A stretch of DNA of 64,000 nucleotides from Posidonia oceanica (lineage: Eukaryota; Streptophyta; Magnoliopsida; Alismatales; Posidoniaceae). The notes below the pieces were generated by a model. That model searched no databases. It saw only the letters and a program-made list of their open reading frames with translations, and was not told the DNA's origin. Both the position numbers and the translations under genes were made by a program. The stretch lies in assembly GCA_037176725.1 (NCBI GenBank), contig JAZBRS010000023.1:32251001-32315000 (forward strand). Direction: 5' to 3'. Below, one piece after another: positions 22,074 to 32,588 of the stretch; positions within the stretch are counted from its first letter, which is position 1, and every line of letters starts with the position of its first letter.

Positions 22074-23036
22074 CTTTTATCTCCCCTTATCAAAAGAATC
22101 AGGGTTTAAAATGGTTTCTGAATTAAATAAACCAGGAGATCGCACGTCGCCACAAAAAGCAGCGACTGGTTCAACTGCCCATTCAAGTGGCGACTAACAC
22201 ATCAGAACAGACTATTGCAAAGCCAAAGGGTAAACTCATGCCTTGAGTTCACGCACCACCTGCCGCAACTACTGCGAACGCCAGATGACACATCGGATTG
22301 GCAAATGAAGGATTCACTCCCTCACCAGGTTCCATCTTCACGGAACCTCTTTATTTGCCAAATCGAGCTGTGGGACGACGGTCCTTTCCAGAGGGTGCTG
22401 GTCACACTCCAGGACAGAAAACACTTGACCACAACGAATTGCATTCATTCATTTTGCATATGTCCATATGGTTTGGGACCAACCATACCCCGTCGGCCTA
22501 ACCTAGCATATGGACCATTCATTGCATTGTGTGTTGACCATGCATTATCATAGTATGTTTGAATCATCCATCCATGCATTTTCTCATATCATTGGAAGTG
22601 AAGCACGGATGGAGCATCGTTCTTCAAGAGTGTTAGAAACCCTTTAGGCATAGGATTCTCCTAGAGCTAACCCAGTTCGTACCTATCCTCTGATCAATTC
22701 CAATCTGAGTAAAGTCTTAAACAAGATGTCACACTCTCCTTTCGATCGTGCTGGAATAACATCCTACGATTTCCCCCTTAGTGCTTGCCCGTTGGAACAC
22801 ACATGGTTGACCTGGTCTTGACTTTGGCTGTGACACAAGATCCGAAACCGACTTGACCCCTCCATGCCTGAGTCTCCAATTTGATGGCAATTTAAACCCT
22901 CTTTTTATCTTTTATTTGGCTACTTCAGTGACAAATTGTTTGAGATAGAGCTCCCCTTTTCAGGAAATGCTCAATAGGACATCGTTCTTGCCTTGGACAC
23001 GATCTTGTTCCAAGATCAACTCCAAGGAGGGGCATC
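22074..23036 (+). other. 3' untranslated region of element A, second part
   Basis: From about 22297 it matches 57815-58618 and 60390-61145, the regions before the other family-2 3' LTRs. Shared words include GGAAGGxTTCACTCCCTCACC and GGTTTGGGACCAACC. A GGCGACT-type cluster lies at 22140-22200 upstream of PMD-a. Confidence 0.75.
23022..23036 (+). promoter_or_regulatory. Polypurine tract before LTR 23037
   Basis: CCAAGGAGGGGCATC directly precedes the TGTAGATATCC LTR start, the expected place for plus-strand priming. The same tract stands before the other two complete family-2 3' LTRs. Confidence 0.75.
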
Positions 23037-24583
23037 TGTAGATATCCTATTTTCGCATTTTTGAGAGTTCTTTTAAGGGTAGAAACCTTGAGATGCCCCA
23101 AATCTCATGCCTAAGTTTGATAACACATCCTCCAGATACTCCTTGACTTCTTTAAAGCATCACTAGACCCTACCTCGACTCAGGTTGTTGGCGGTGGCAA
23201 AGCTAACTCGCTCGGGCTCGTAACAAGTCCAAGTACCCTGGGTATCCTTCACTTCAACTCAAATTTAAAATTAGATTTGAGTTAACAGAGGTGCTTCCGT
23301 GATTTCATAGACTATCTATAGTTTCCCAGCCTCCCATCTTGTTTCCTCTGGCAAAAACCCGGGAAAAGAGCTAAAAATGACCTAGGCAAGTTAGTAGCCA
23401 CCTGGGGAGGCGACTCACATAGTTGCCGCCTAAAGCGGCGACTACAACCGTCGCCTGTTTCCCTGCCAACTACTCTAGGAGCCATCTAAGGAGGCGGCTC
23501 AGTCAGAAGCCATCTCAGGAGGCGACCCATGTGGACGTCAACTGGAAAGGCGACTGGGCGATCGTGGGCTGCGGTTGCTCCCCACTATCCCCTCAACCCT
23601 CAGGCGCCATCTCATCAGGCGGCTGAGCGGTTGTGGAACCGCCTTGGTCTTCCCACGATCCTTGACCATCAGGCGTCACTCAATGCAGCGACTAGCGATC
23701 GTGGCTCCTTTCGAACCGCTTTTCCACAATTATTTCCCACTCCCCCCTCGACCGTTAGGCGCCAGCTCATGCGGCGACTAACAGTCGTGGCCTCGTTCTC
23801 AGGTCAACCCACACTTTGACCAAGCGGTTGCTAGGTTTAGGCGCCACTCCAACCAGTGACTCACACTAACTGCCATTTTTCTAGAATTTTCTGAACTCCA
23901 ACCGTCGCTACACCCCTAGAGTCTATAAATAGACCCTCTAGGCTGATTGGTTGTGGGTCGGAATTTTTACGAGAGAAATCCCCCCTAGAGAGGAATTTCC
24001 AAAAGAGACAGAGCCCTGTCAGTTGTGAGCCACCTTCAGAGAGCTAGTTTTCCAATCCAGAAACACTATCTCCTCTCCCCAATAGGCTACCAACGTAAGC
24101 TTCTACCGCCGACCTCGGAAATCCTCAGCTACGCTGGAGCTCCGACCGTGCTTCCTTCTAACCTCATTGCACACAGCATAAGGGTGAAAGGGAGTATCTT
24201 CCTCCAATCTAATTTCTTACTGCATCTCTTTACATTCCTTAGCATAGGATCATAGCATATGCATACGGGGAACAACCCTCGGTCAGTATTTATTTTCTTT
24301 TAGTCATGTCGTTTCGTTCACTTATGTTACTGACTACTACACCGAAGCTAATTTAAATCTATGTTGTTTTGTTTTGAAGGAAAGGAAGGAATTCACACAG
24401 CACGAGGAAGCCGCTAGACGATATCCTGCCGTCGATCTAGTGGTCCGAGGACCCGCATCATCATAATCTCCCCCCAGGTGTCTTGTCTGCCCAAAGACGA
24501 GTGGCGATCACAACAAAAGCTGTCGACGTCGTGGAAGTGCTGACATCCTCTCAAACACCCCCCCCCCAAATTCCACATCTACA
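23037..24583 (+). mobile_element. Family-2 3' LTR of element A
   Basis: Starts TGTAGAT and ends ATCTACA, a perfect 7-base terminal inverted repeat; 1547 bases. U3 holds GGCGACT-rich modules (23400-23860) and a TATA box. U5 contains TAGTGGTCCGAGGACC and a TGGCGATCAC primer-like word about 80 bases before the end. The sequence after it (TGACCGAG...) is not a primer-binding site, consistent with a 3' LTR. Confidence 0.88.
23924..23931 (+). promoter_or_regulatory. TATA box of family-2 LTR (element A)
   Basis: TATAAATA in the conserved context TAGAGTCTATAAATAGACC, present in all five family-2 LTRs. It marks the likely LTR promoter. Confidence 0.75.
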
Positions 24584-25170
24584 TGACCGAGAGCGAGTAA
24601 GAACAAGGTTGCGACGAAAGGGTGAAGAAGGACACCTAGGAGGAGCTATATTTGCGAAGGCAAATAGCTCAAGAAAGGGAGGGTCGAAAACAGGAGACGC
24701 AACAAGGGCGTCAGTGAAGCGAAGCACTCAAGCCCCGACAAGGGAACTTGCTCACTGATCTCTGTTGCAAACAAAGCAAATAGGTGTTAGAACCTGAAGG
24801 AAAAAAGCAAATGTTTAGTTGGTGGTATGAATGCAATCATGCAGATGGTATGCTATCTAGCATGCCCTCTCTCACCAATCTAATGTGTCCTAGTAAGTTG
24901 TCTACTTCGGACTCACAAGTGTGCGGGTCACCGACTCAGTCTGAAAATAAGGTTCCCGTCTAGACCCTGGCCTAGAGCTCAGGTATGACGAGTGGTGCGG
25001 TAGTGGCCTTGACCCTGCCTAAGCATGGGCTGTACCGGCTAGCAACACCGACACGACCCCTGACAAGGGGGGACAGACCGTTCGACTTGCTCTGTGCCAA
25101 AGCAGCTGAACAAGAGATAGAGACCGTCCTTCTCAAACTAATAGGTAGACTCAGGGATGAGAGGATGGAT

Positions 25171-25788
25171 GCCCTATATGATGCTTCATGCAAAATGATT
25201 AAAGTTTTTTAATCTTGCGTGTTTTATTAACCCAGGGGGTGGCGGTGTGTTGAGGTCTCTAGTAGATCCTAGATGTGACTTTTACTTGCTGTTTTTATTT
25301 GCCAAGGGAAGGAGAGCAACATGTCTCTAGTTGCTCTTAATCCTAAAGCGAAAGGGGAAGAAAACACCCAATCATGGCAAGCAATCAACACACAACACTT
25401 CAAAAAGCATGGTCATGTTATGTGCTAAGTGTATGTGGACATGATAGTGGAAAGCATGGTCATGTTATGTGCTAACTGTATGTGGACACTTCAAAATGTT
25501 ATGTGCCCTATATGATGCTTCATGCAAAATGATTAAAGTTTTTTAATCTTGCGTGTTTTATTAACCCAGGGGGTGGCAGTGTGTTGAGGTCTCTAGTAGA
25601 TCCTAGATGTGACTTTTACTTGCTGTTTTTATTTGCCAAGGGAAGGAGAGCAACATGTCTCTAGTTGCTCTTAATCCTAAAGCGAAAGGGGAAGAAAACA
25701 CCCAATCATGGCAAGCAATCAACACACAACACTTCAAAAAGCATGGTCATGTTATGTGCTAAGTGTATGTGGACATGATAGTGGAAAG
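25171..25788 (+). repeat. Direct duplication, about 285 bp, nearly identical
   Basis: 25171-25454 and 25505-25788 match at an offset of 334 bases. I see one difference (GTGGCGGTGTG versus GTGGCAGTGTG). The 50 bases between them are themselves pieced from the repeat (GCATGGTCATGTTATGTGCT). Confidence 0.9.
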
Positions 25789-26220
25789 AAACACTTAGCA
25801 TGTCAAAAGGCATAGTATGCAGGGCATGTGCGTGTGCAGTGGCATAGCAAGAGTGTAAAACAAGGCAATTATCACTCAAAAGGCATGCATTATTATGCCA
25901 AACAAGTATTTAGACATGCATTATGCGTGAAAGAAAAGTAATGACAAGCCAGCAGGTAAATAAGTAAAGACAGGTAAGCAGTAGAGCATGTAAAGGTAAA
26001 GCAGGCAATAAAGCATGTAAACAAGCGAGGCAAGCAAAAATAATGCAAGCAGAAAGCCGGGGAGGAGAGCCAGGGTCTGAATCCTTAGCAAAGTCGCCAC
26101 TATGCGACTTGCGAGGAATCAAGACAGGCGAGCAAGCAAATAGGCAAGGCAAAGGCGCAAGGCAAACAAAGAATGCAAAACCCAAGCGGCGCGAAAGTCG
26201 AAAACGAAAGGTGGAGTCTA

Positions 26221-26241
26221 GTATCCCCAGCGGTGTCGCCA
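26221..26241 (-). promoter_or_regulatory. Primer-binding site of element B
   Basis: On the minus strand TGGCGACACCGCTGGGGA begins one base after the CTACA end of LTR B. This TGGCGAC...GGGGA form is typical of Tat/Ogre elements, reported as complementary to a tRNA-Arg 3' end; I have not checked the tRNA. Confidence 0.8.
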
Positions 26242-26885
26242 CTGTAGCGATCCCCGTGGGTAGCTTCCGCGATCATCACCGATCAGGAAGACCAGGTTCA
26301 CTATTAGCGGGTGATCTGAGGAGGAAACTCGACTCAAAACACCGAAAATAGAGGCGAAAAGCCAAAGGGAAGAAGAAAAAAGAAAGGAAAGACAAAAGGA
26401 AGTCGCCACCATGTCTATTAAGTCGGGAGACAAGGAAAACGGGGGAAATGCATGAAAAACATGCAAAACCACACAAGAAAATACAATACAATGCAAATGC
26501 TATGCAAAGAGGATGTCTCGTGCCAAGGACAAGGGCAAAAGGGTCATTGTGGGCCAAAGAAAGGGTAAGGACTCCAGTTACGTGCGGGGAAGGTGTTAGG
26601 CAGCCCCGACACGCCCGAGAAGCGGTCTTTCTAGGCTTACGCTCGCTTTTAAGGGAAAATGCATGCTTTGAATGCCTAAGTACCATGAATGCCTAATTAG
26701 ATGCTCGAAGGTGTGCTCTAAGTGTTGGAATGCGTACAAGGAATTGAACGTGCAATCTAAGTGCTCAGCAACGCTGTCTGTGTTCCGAACCGGGCGAACC
26801 CTGGTTCGTGAGAACTCCCGGCAGTAAGCATCACTGCCCTAATGCAAATGCAAGCGATTAAAACAAAACGTCGGTAAAACCACAC

Positions 26886-27550
26886 AATGCAGAGGTGCGA
26901 CAAGCAAAGGGGAAAGCAAATCCAGGCGGAAAACAAGCGGAGCAAACGTAAAAGCAAAACATCAGAAAAGCGACGCAATGCAGGGGTACGACAAGCAAAG
27001 GGGAAAGCAAATCTGGGCGAAAAACAAGCAATGCAAACGTAAAAGCAAAACATCGGAAAAGCCACGCAATGCAGGGGTACGACAAGCAAAGGAGAAAGCA
27101 AATCCAGACGAAAAATAAGCAATGCAAACATAAAAGCAGAACATCGGAAAAGCCACGCAATGCAGGGGTACGACAAGCAAAGGGGAAAGCAAATCCGGGC
27201 GAAAAACAAGCAATGCAATCGTAGAAATAAAACAACGGAAAAGCCACGCAATGCAGGGGTACGACAAGCAAAGGGGAAAGCAAATCCGGGTGAAAAAACA
27301 AGCAATGCAATCGTAGAAACAAAACATCGAAAAAGCCACGTAATGCAGGGGTACGACAAGCAAAGGGGAAAGCAAATCTGGGCGAAAAACAAGCAATGCA
27401 AACGTAAAAGCAAAACATCGAAAAAGCCACGCAATGCAGGGGTACAACAAGCAAAGGGGAAAGCAAATCCAGGCGAAAAACAAGCAATGCAAACGTAAAA
27501 GCAAAACATCGAAAAAGCCACGCAATGCAGGGGTATGACAAGCAAAGGGG
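26886..27550 (-). repeat. 91-bp tandem array in LTR B, about 8 units
   Basis: AATGCAGGGGTACGACAAGC recurs at 26977, 27068, 27159, 27250, 27342, 27433 and 27524, with a divergent first unit at 26886. Because 91 is not a multiple of three, long open frames with a 30-residue repeat appear in several frames; they are not genes. Confidence 0.92.
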
Positions 27551-30500
27551 AAGATTAGACGACATGACGGGCATCAACCGGGCAGTTAGGGCTGCCAGCC
27601 CAGTTGCAAAGGAGAGATAAGCAATGTGAGTGTGAGAACAAACACCGGAAAAACCACACAATGCAGGTGTGAAGACCTGCAGAGGGGAAAGAAAGCAAGT
27701 GGAGGGATCACCACTATTCTGTGACTGTTTCCCACTAAACCGTCCCACAATGTGTCTCGCACGCTGCCCAAAGCTCGCTGTGCAATCGGATCCTAGAAAA
27801 GGGGGAAGAAGGCCGCGATCAGTAGTGAGTCCGAGGGAAAACTCAACCCAAAGACACTGAGAAGACACGAAAGGAGGAAGTAGAGTAGATAGGCAAGAGG
27901 GGAGGCCCTAATCTACATGCGCGGAAAACGAGACGCGAAAACAATACATGCAAATGCAACAAATGATATGCAATGATTCAGAAGGACTTACCTTGGAGAT
28001 CTGAGGCCTGATCTGAGATAATCTTGGTTAGCATGAAAGCCCGCTCCGCCAGGATGATCCGAGTAGCTTGGTTGCGAAGCTCCGACGGTCCGATCGGAAG
28101 ATATCCAGGCTTCAAGTTAGAAGGCCCAAGGGCCAAGGAGAAGAAGGGATTTAAGTGCAAAAAGTCCCTAGGGGTGTGCAGAACAGGTCCTCCCAGATAC
28201 ATGGGAGCTAAGGGTGCTCAAAAGTGTCCTAAGACGCTAAGTGCAATGATGTATGGGTGCAATACATGCAAAAATGCAAGAAAAGGACCTATGTGCAAAT
28301 AGGGAAAAGTGCGGGGGCTTATGTGCAAATTAACCCTAAATTTGTGCAAAAGAGTGCAAATGTGTGCAAGAATTCTAATGCAGGGGTGCATGGGCTAAAT
28401 GCAATGTTAATTAAGATGAATGTGTGCAAAAATGCAAGTAAATGACCTAAATGCAATTTTTGAAAACTTAGGGGCTAACATGCAAAAAACCAGCATACAG
28501 GCACAAATCCCAAAAACAAAACCTACAGGGGACCCTCATGCAACTCTGGAAAAGTTTGGACAGAAGAAACAACGCCAAGAAGCATTAAAAAAACCATAAA
28601 AGGTGGTCCCAGGGACCCATGTGCAATTTCCAAGAAAACCAGGACTAAATGGCAAATCCAGAAAGAAAACAGGCATGCACAGCCACAGTAGTGTTCAAAA
28701 ACTGGGTGCAACCTAAACAGACTCTAGGTTAGAAAGCAAAGCCAAAAGAAAACCACATGGAAGCAAAATAACATTGGAAGGACTAATATGCAAGCTTTTA
28801 AAAAGCTAAGGGCCTATCTGTAAAGAAAACAGAAAACCTAAGGGGCATTTTGAGGCTCAGATGGACCTGAAAGCAAAAAATAAAAACCTCTGGACTAAAC
28901 AGAAAGTCCAAGAAAAACCCAAAACATGCTACAGTTCATGTACAGAGGACCCAAGTGTGATTAAAATAAAAATCAGGACTAAAATGCAAGTCCAAAAGAA
29001 ATCAAAACCTCTTGTAAAACAAGGAGGAGGACCAATCTGCAAATAGGAGAAACCATTGGGCTAAAATGCAAAGCCAAGAAAACCACACAGACACAGCAAT
29101 TCAAGGAGGGGGACCTCTATGCAATAAAAACAAAACATGGAGCTTTTCTGCAAAAAGAAAGCACATACATTCCACAGTATAGAGGGACTCAAGTGTAAAT
29201 AAAGAAAACCCAGGGACTTTTTTGCAATTTTAAAACAGAAAAAGGAATGAAGGATACATGCTCTGTGGACCTAGATGCAATAATCTAAAACTAAGGTAGT
29301 TTCATGCAATGCAGTATGATAAGAAAAAGAAAATTAAATGAAAATGAACTGTGGAGGATCTAAATGCAAAAATGAGTAAATGCAAGGGTCTGGATGCAAA
29401 AGGCTAGAAAACTACAACACTCAGAAGAACCAGAAGGCAAATAAACAAAACAGCAGCACTTTTTATTAATGTTGTATATGGTTAAACTTAGAGATTAAAT
29501 GAAATATTAACTAAAAAAGGACTAAATTGCAGATATAATGAACACAAGGGCTAAGCTGCAAAATGACCAAACAAACACATGGTATTTAACATAACAAAGG
29601 ACCTATGTGCAAGAAATTAAAAGATCAAGGGGCATACAGTAATATTGACATGATTTCAGAACTGAAATAAATAAGCAAACTATATACAAGCACAGTAAAA
29701 TAAATAAATGAAGGACCGGCATGTAAATATAAGAAACTAATGTATTTAACTGTAATGTAAATAAAACGAAATTAAAATAAAACAGCCGCTACAGTATCAT
29801 GCATTCGCAGAAGCGACGGAGCTCTGCGCGAGCCGGTGACGCTGCCGGAGAAGACGATGAAGTTCGACGACTTCAGGAGAGAAGCACAAGTAACAGAAAG
29901 CTAAAGTAAAGGGCTCGGAAGCAAGAGGGGGTTCAGGCGAACCCCCGGACAAAGGAGTTTACCTGTGGTGCTGTCTGGAGCGGGCTGACGACGCGAAGAT
30001 GACCGGAGCTCTAAGACAGAAGTGGAGGGCATTGCTGGAACGGCCGCGGAGCTTGGCGACGGGTCCAGCGTGCTCGTGGGATCAGTGCAGAGCTTCCTGG
30101 ACGGAAAGGGAACGGCTGTGCTACGCCGGGCCCGGAGATGGTCTCAGCACTGGAACAAGTGGGTGCAGAGGGTCGTCTGGGTGCTCTGGGGCTCTGGAAG
30201 CGGTGGGGAGGCTTGGGTTCACTCGAGGGGACCCACAGCAGGCTCTCGGTGCTCTCAAAATTGGGTGTGATGGTCTGCAACGGTGGGAATTCTTCTGGTT
30301 TTGTTTGGGTGCTTTTGGGTCAAAAGTGAATGTCAGAAGGCACAGGGCTCGCGCGGGCAATTGGGGGCTATTGGGCACGAGTAGGGGAGTGGCTTGAGGT
30401 CTGGAGAGGTGGCAGAGGCTTGAGCAACGAAATCGTTGCTCAAACCGAAGATTCTGGCTTGCTCTGGGCTGTGGCAATCTCAACGGGTGAGGGTGAAGGC

Positions 30501-31699
30501 CGGACGATGGTGACGCGAGCTAGAGAGGTGGCTGTGACCGTTGGGAGGGTGGCTAGGATCGAGGCTGACCACAGAAGTCACGAGGGCGTCAGGAAGGAGT
30601 TAATGGGGTTGGACTGAAATTAGCTGGTGCTTGGCTGTGGTGAGCTGGAGGGCTTGGGTCCGGTCTGAAGGAGGAGATTGGTTCAAGAGGATGATCTAGG
30701 TTCGGTCAGAGGGAGAGGAGAGGTGTCGATTTGCAGAGGTTCTGCTTTGGGAGAGAATTGGGTTCTGTTGGGTGAGCTTGGTTCTGCAGAGAGTGGGTCC
30801 CGGTTCTGGGGAGGTTTAGGTGCTGGTGAGGTTGGGTTTTGTCTGGGGGAGAGGTTGGTGTTGGTCGGGGTTCGTGGGATAGGGGTTTAGGTGCTAGTTT
30901 TGCTTGGTTTTTGGGTGAGCTTGGGATGTTGGTTCTGGTTTTTTGGGTGAGCTGTAGGTGTTGGTTTTGTAGAGGGTTTAGGTGTTTGAATGGGTGCTGG
31001 TTTGCTGGTGAGGAGTGGGATCGGGTGAGCTGGGTTGGGTTTGATTTTTGGGTGAGCTTGGGTTCAGTTTTTGGGTGAGAATGGGTGGATGTAGAGGAGG
31101 TGAATGCTGGTTTTTGGAGGAGATTGGGGGGGAGAGGGAAGGAGTGAAAAAAGAAGAAAAGGGAGGAGATGCTGTGGGCATGGGCCGACTTGGGAAAAGG
31201 GGAGGAAAAGAGGAAAAAGCAAAGGAAAAAGGAAGAAGAAGAAGAAGAAAAAGAAGGAGAAGAAAAAAATAAAGAAAAAAGGGCTTAGTGGGCCTTGGAG
31301 TTGATTAGGATTTTTGCTTTGTTTTTTAATTAGATTAGGTTTGATTTAGTTTAAATGAATTTGGTTGTTGATTGTTTAATTTGATTAAATTCAAGTTGAG
31401 ATTGATTTTGTGCTTTAAAGGGGTTTTAGGATTTCTTAAAATGGGGTTTAGGATTTTGATTGGATTTTAATGAGTTCGGATGTGTAACTTTGGTTGGTTT
31501 TAAATTTAAATGAGTTTTGATTTATTTAAGTGGGTTTTGACTTTAATTGTTAATTTCAAATTGGTTTTAGTTCTTAATTAGGTTTGAAGATGGGCTTTGC
31601 ATTTTAAGTGGGCTTGAGGCCTTGATTAAATTCAATTGGGTTGTAGTTGTGATTTGGATTTGCATGGATTAGATTTAGGTTTTAGAGTTTTAAGTTTAT

Positions 31700-31980
31700 T
31701 AGGGTCTTGATTAAGGTTTAGGACTTTGGGGTTTAGGGTTTTGAGTGGATTAGGTTTAGAGTTGTAGGGGTTTAATGTTTAGAGTTGGAGGGTTTAGGGT
31801 TTAGGAGGGTTTTAGGGTTTAGGAGGGTTTTAGGGTTTATTGTTTAGAGTTGGAGGTTTTAGGGTTTAGGAGAGTTTTAGGGTTTAATGTTTAGAGTTGT
31901 AGGGGTTTAATGTTTAGAGTTGGAGGGTTTAGGGTTTAGATGTTGAGAGTTGTAGGGTTTAGGGTTTTGGGTTTAGATGT
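31700..31980 (-). repeat. Degenerate telomere-like (TTTAGGG) repeats in LTR B
   Basis: Many GGGTTTAGG and GGTTTAGAGTT words; plant telomere repeat is TTTAGGG. The spacing is irregular (about 20-30 bases) and the tract lies inside an LTR, so it is not a telomere. Confidence 0.6.
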
Positions 31981-32588
31981 TGTGGAAAAGAGAGAAAGAA
32001 AGGAAGAAGGAAATAAAGAAAGAGAAGAATGGAGGAAAAGAGATTAAAGATTGAATAAGCATGGGATGAGATAAAAATAAAATAAAATAAGGATAAAATA
32101 GAGGGAAGAGAAGAGAATAAGGTGGGCCCATTGGAGAGCAAGAAAAAAGGAAAAAAGGAGAGGAAAAGAAGGAGGATTAGGAGGTGAGAGAAAAGAATAT
32201 TCAGGAGAGAGAAAAAGGATAATCAGGAGAGAGAAAAGGATAATCAGAAGAGAAAGAAAGTGAAAGGCTTGGGTTTGGAAAGGGTGTTGCATGTGTGTGA
32301 CCTACGACTTCTAGGGTTTGACCTAGGGTTTATCCTAGGATTTTCTGTGGTTTTAAATGGGATTTTTGGAGGGTTTTTGGAAGGTTCAGGGTTTGAGGTT
32401 TAAGGAGGGTTTGGGTTTGGTTTGAAGGTTTGGTTTTGGGGAATGATATTGGTCTTGGAATGGGAGAAGATTTAGGGTTGAAGGAGGGTGAGCTTCCAGA
32501 CCTCAGAACCAGTTCCAGAGTGCTTCCAGAGTGCTTCAAGAGTGTCCCCAACCAGCTGAGACCCCTTGGCTAAAGTGGGGTGTCTACA

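Larger units (their letters stand above)
5521..24583 (+). mobile_element. Element A: family-2 Tat/Ogre-lineage Ty3/gypsy retrotransposon with antisense PMD genes, 5' end replaced
   Basis: In order on the plus strand: proline-rich gag leader and gag, two retropepsin-like domains, G-patch, reverse transcriptase, RNase H, archaeal-type second RNase H, integrase, 3' untranslated region, two PMD-type genes on the minus strand, a second 3' untranslated segment, a polypurine tract and a 3' LTR. Gene order and the second RNase H are those of the Tat lineage. The 5' LTR, primer-binding site and 5' leader are absent: family-1 LTR A abuts the gag region. The coding part has many stops and at least four frame changes, so it cannot encode a working polyprotein. 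The gag-only element at 50922-60202 shares the gag, 3' untranslated region and LTR, which places both in one family. Confidence 0.85.
24584..26242 (-). other. 5' leader of minus-strand element B
   Basis: Lies just downstream, on the minus strand, of LTR B and its primer-binding site. It has no recognisable gag, RT or other domain; the short open frames are unconvincing. It contains a 285-base direct duplication and a second TGGCGACTTTGC word (minus strand, near 26090). It ends where element A begins its 3' flank, so I infer that element A inserted into this leader. Confidence 0.55.
26243..32588 (-). mobile_element. LTR B, full-length family-1 5' LTR of element B
   Basis: On the minus strand it begins TGTAGACACCCC (32588) and ends GATCGCTACA (26243), 6346 bases, followed by a primer-binding site. 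It is therefore the 5' LTR of a minus-strand element whose body continues left. It contains a 91-bp array (26886-27550), scattered TGCAATTTTAG-type repeats (28250-29700), a coding-looking GC-rich middle with no recognisable protein (29800-31100), a GA-rich tract and degenerate telomere-like repeats. Its head diverges from those of C and E after about 14 bases. Confidence 0.85.

Noticed and set aside
24985..25212. 75-codon plus-strand frame in the element B leader
   Set aside because: No recognisable motif, and its end lies in the duplicated segment; on the wrong strand for element B.
26757..27868. Long minus-strand open frames (up to 336 codons) with a 30-residue Cys/Phe-rich repeat
   Set aside because: They come from the 91-bp tandem array in LTR B, which stays open in more than one frame. 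The protein resembles no known family and its composition follows the DNA repeat.
29999..31300. Several Gly/Trp/Arg-rich frames in the GC-richer part of LTR B
   Set aside because: The equivalent region in LTR C (37490-38790) and LTR A (1250-2600) does not keep the same frames, so there is no sign of conserved coding.
31700..31980. True or interstitial telomere
   Set aside because: Spacing is irregular, the words are degenerate and the tract lies within a defined LTR.
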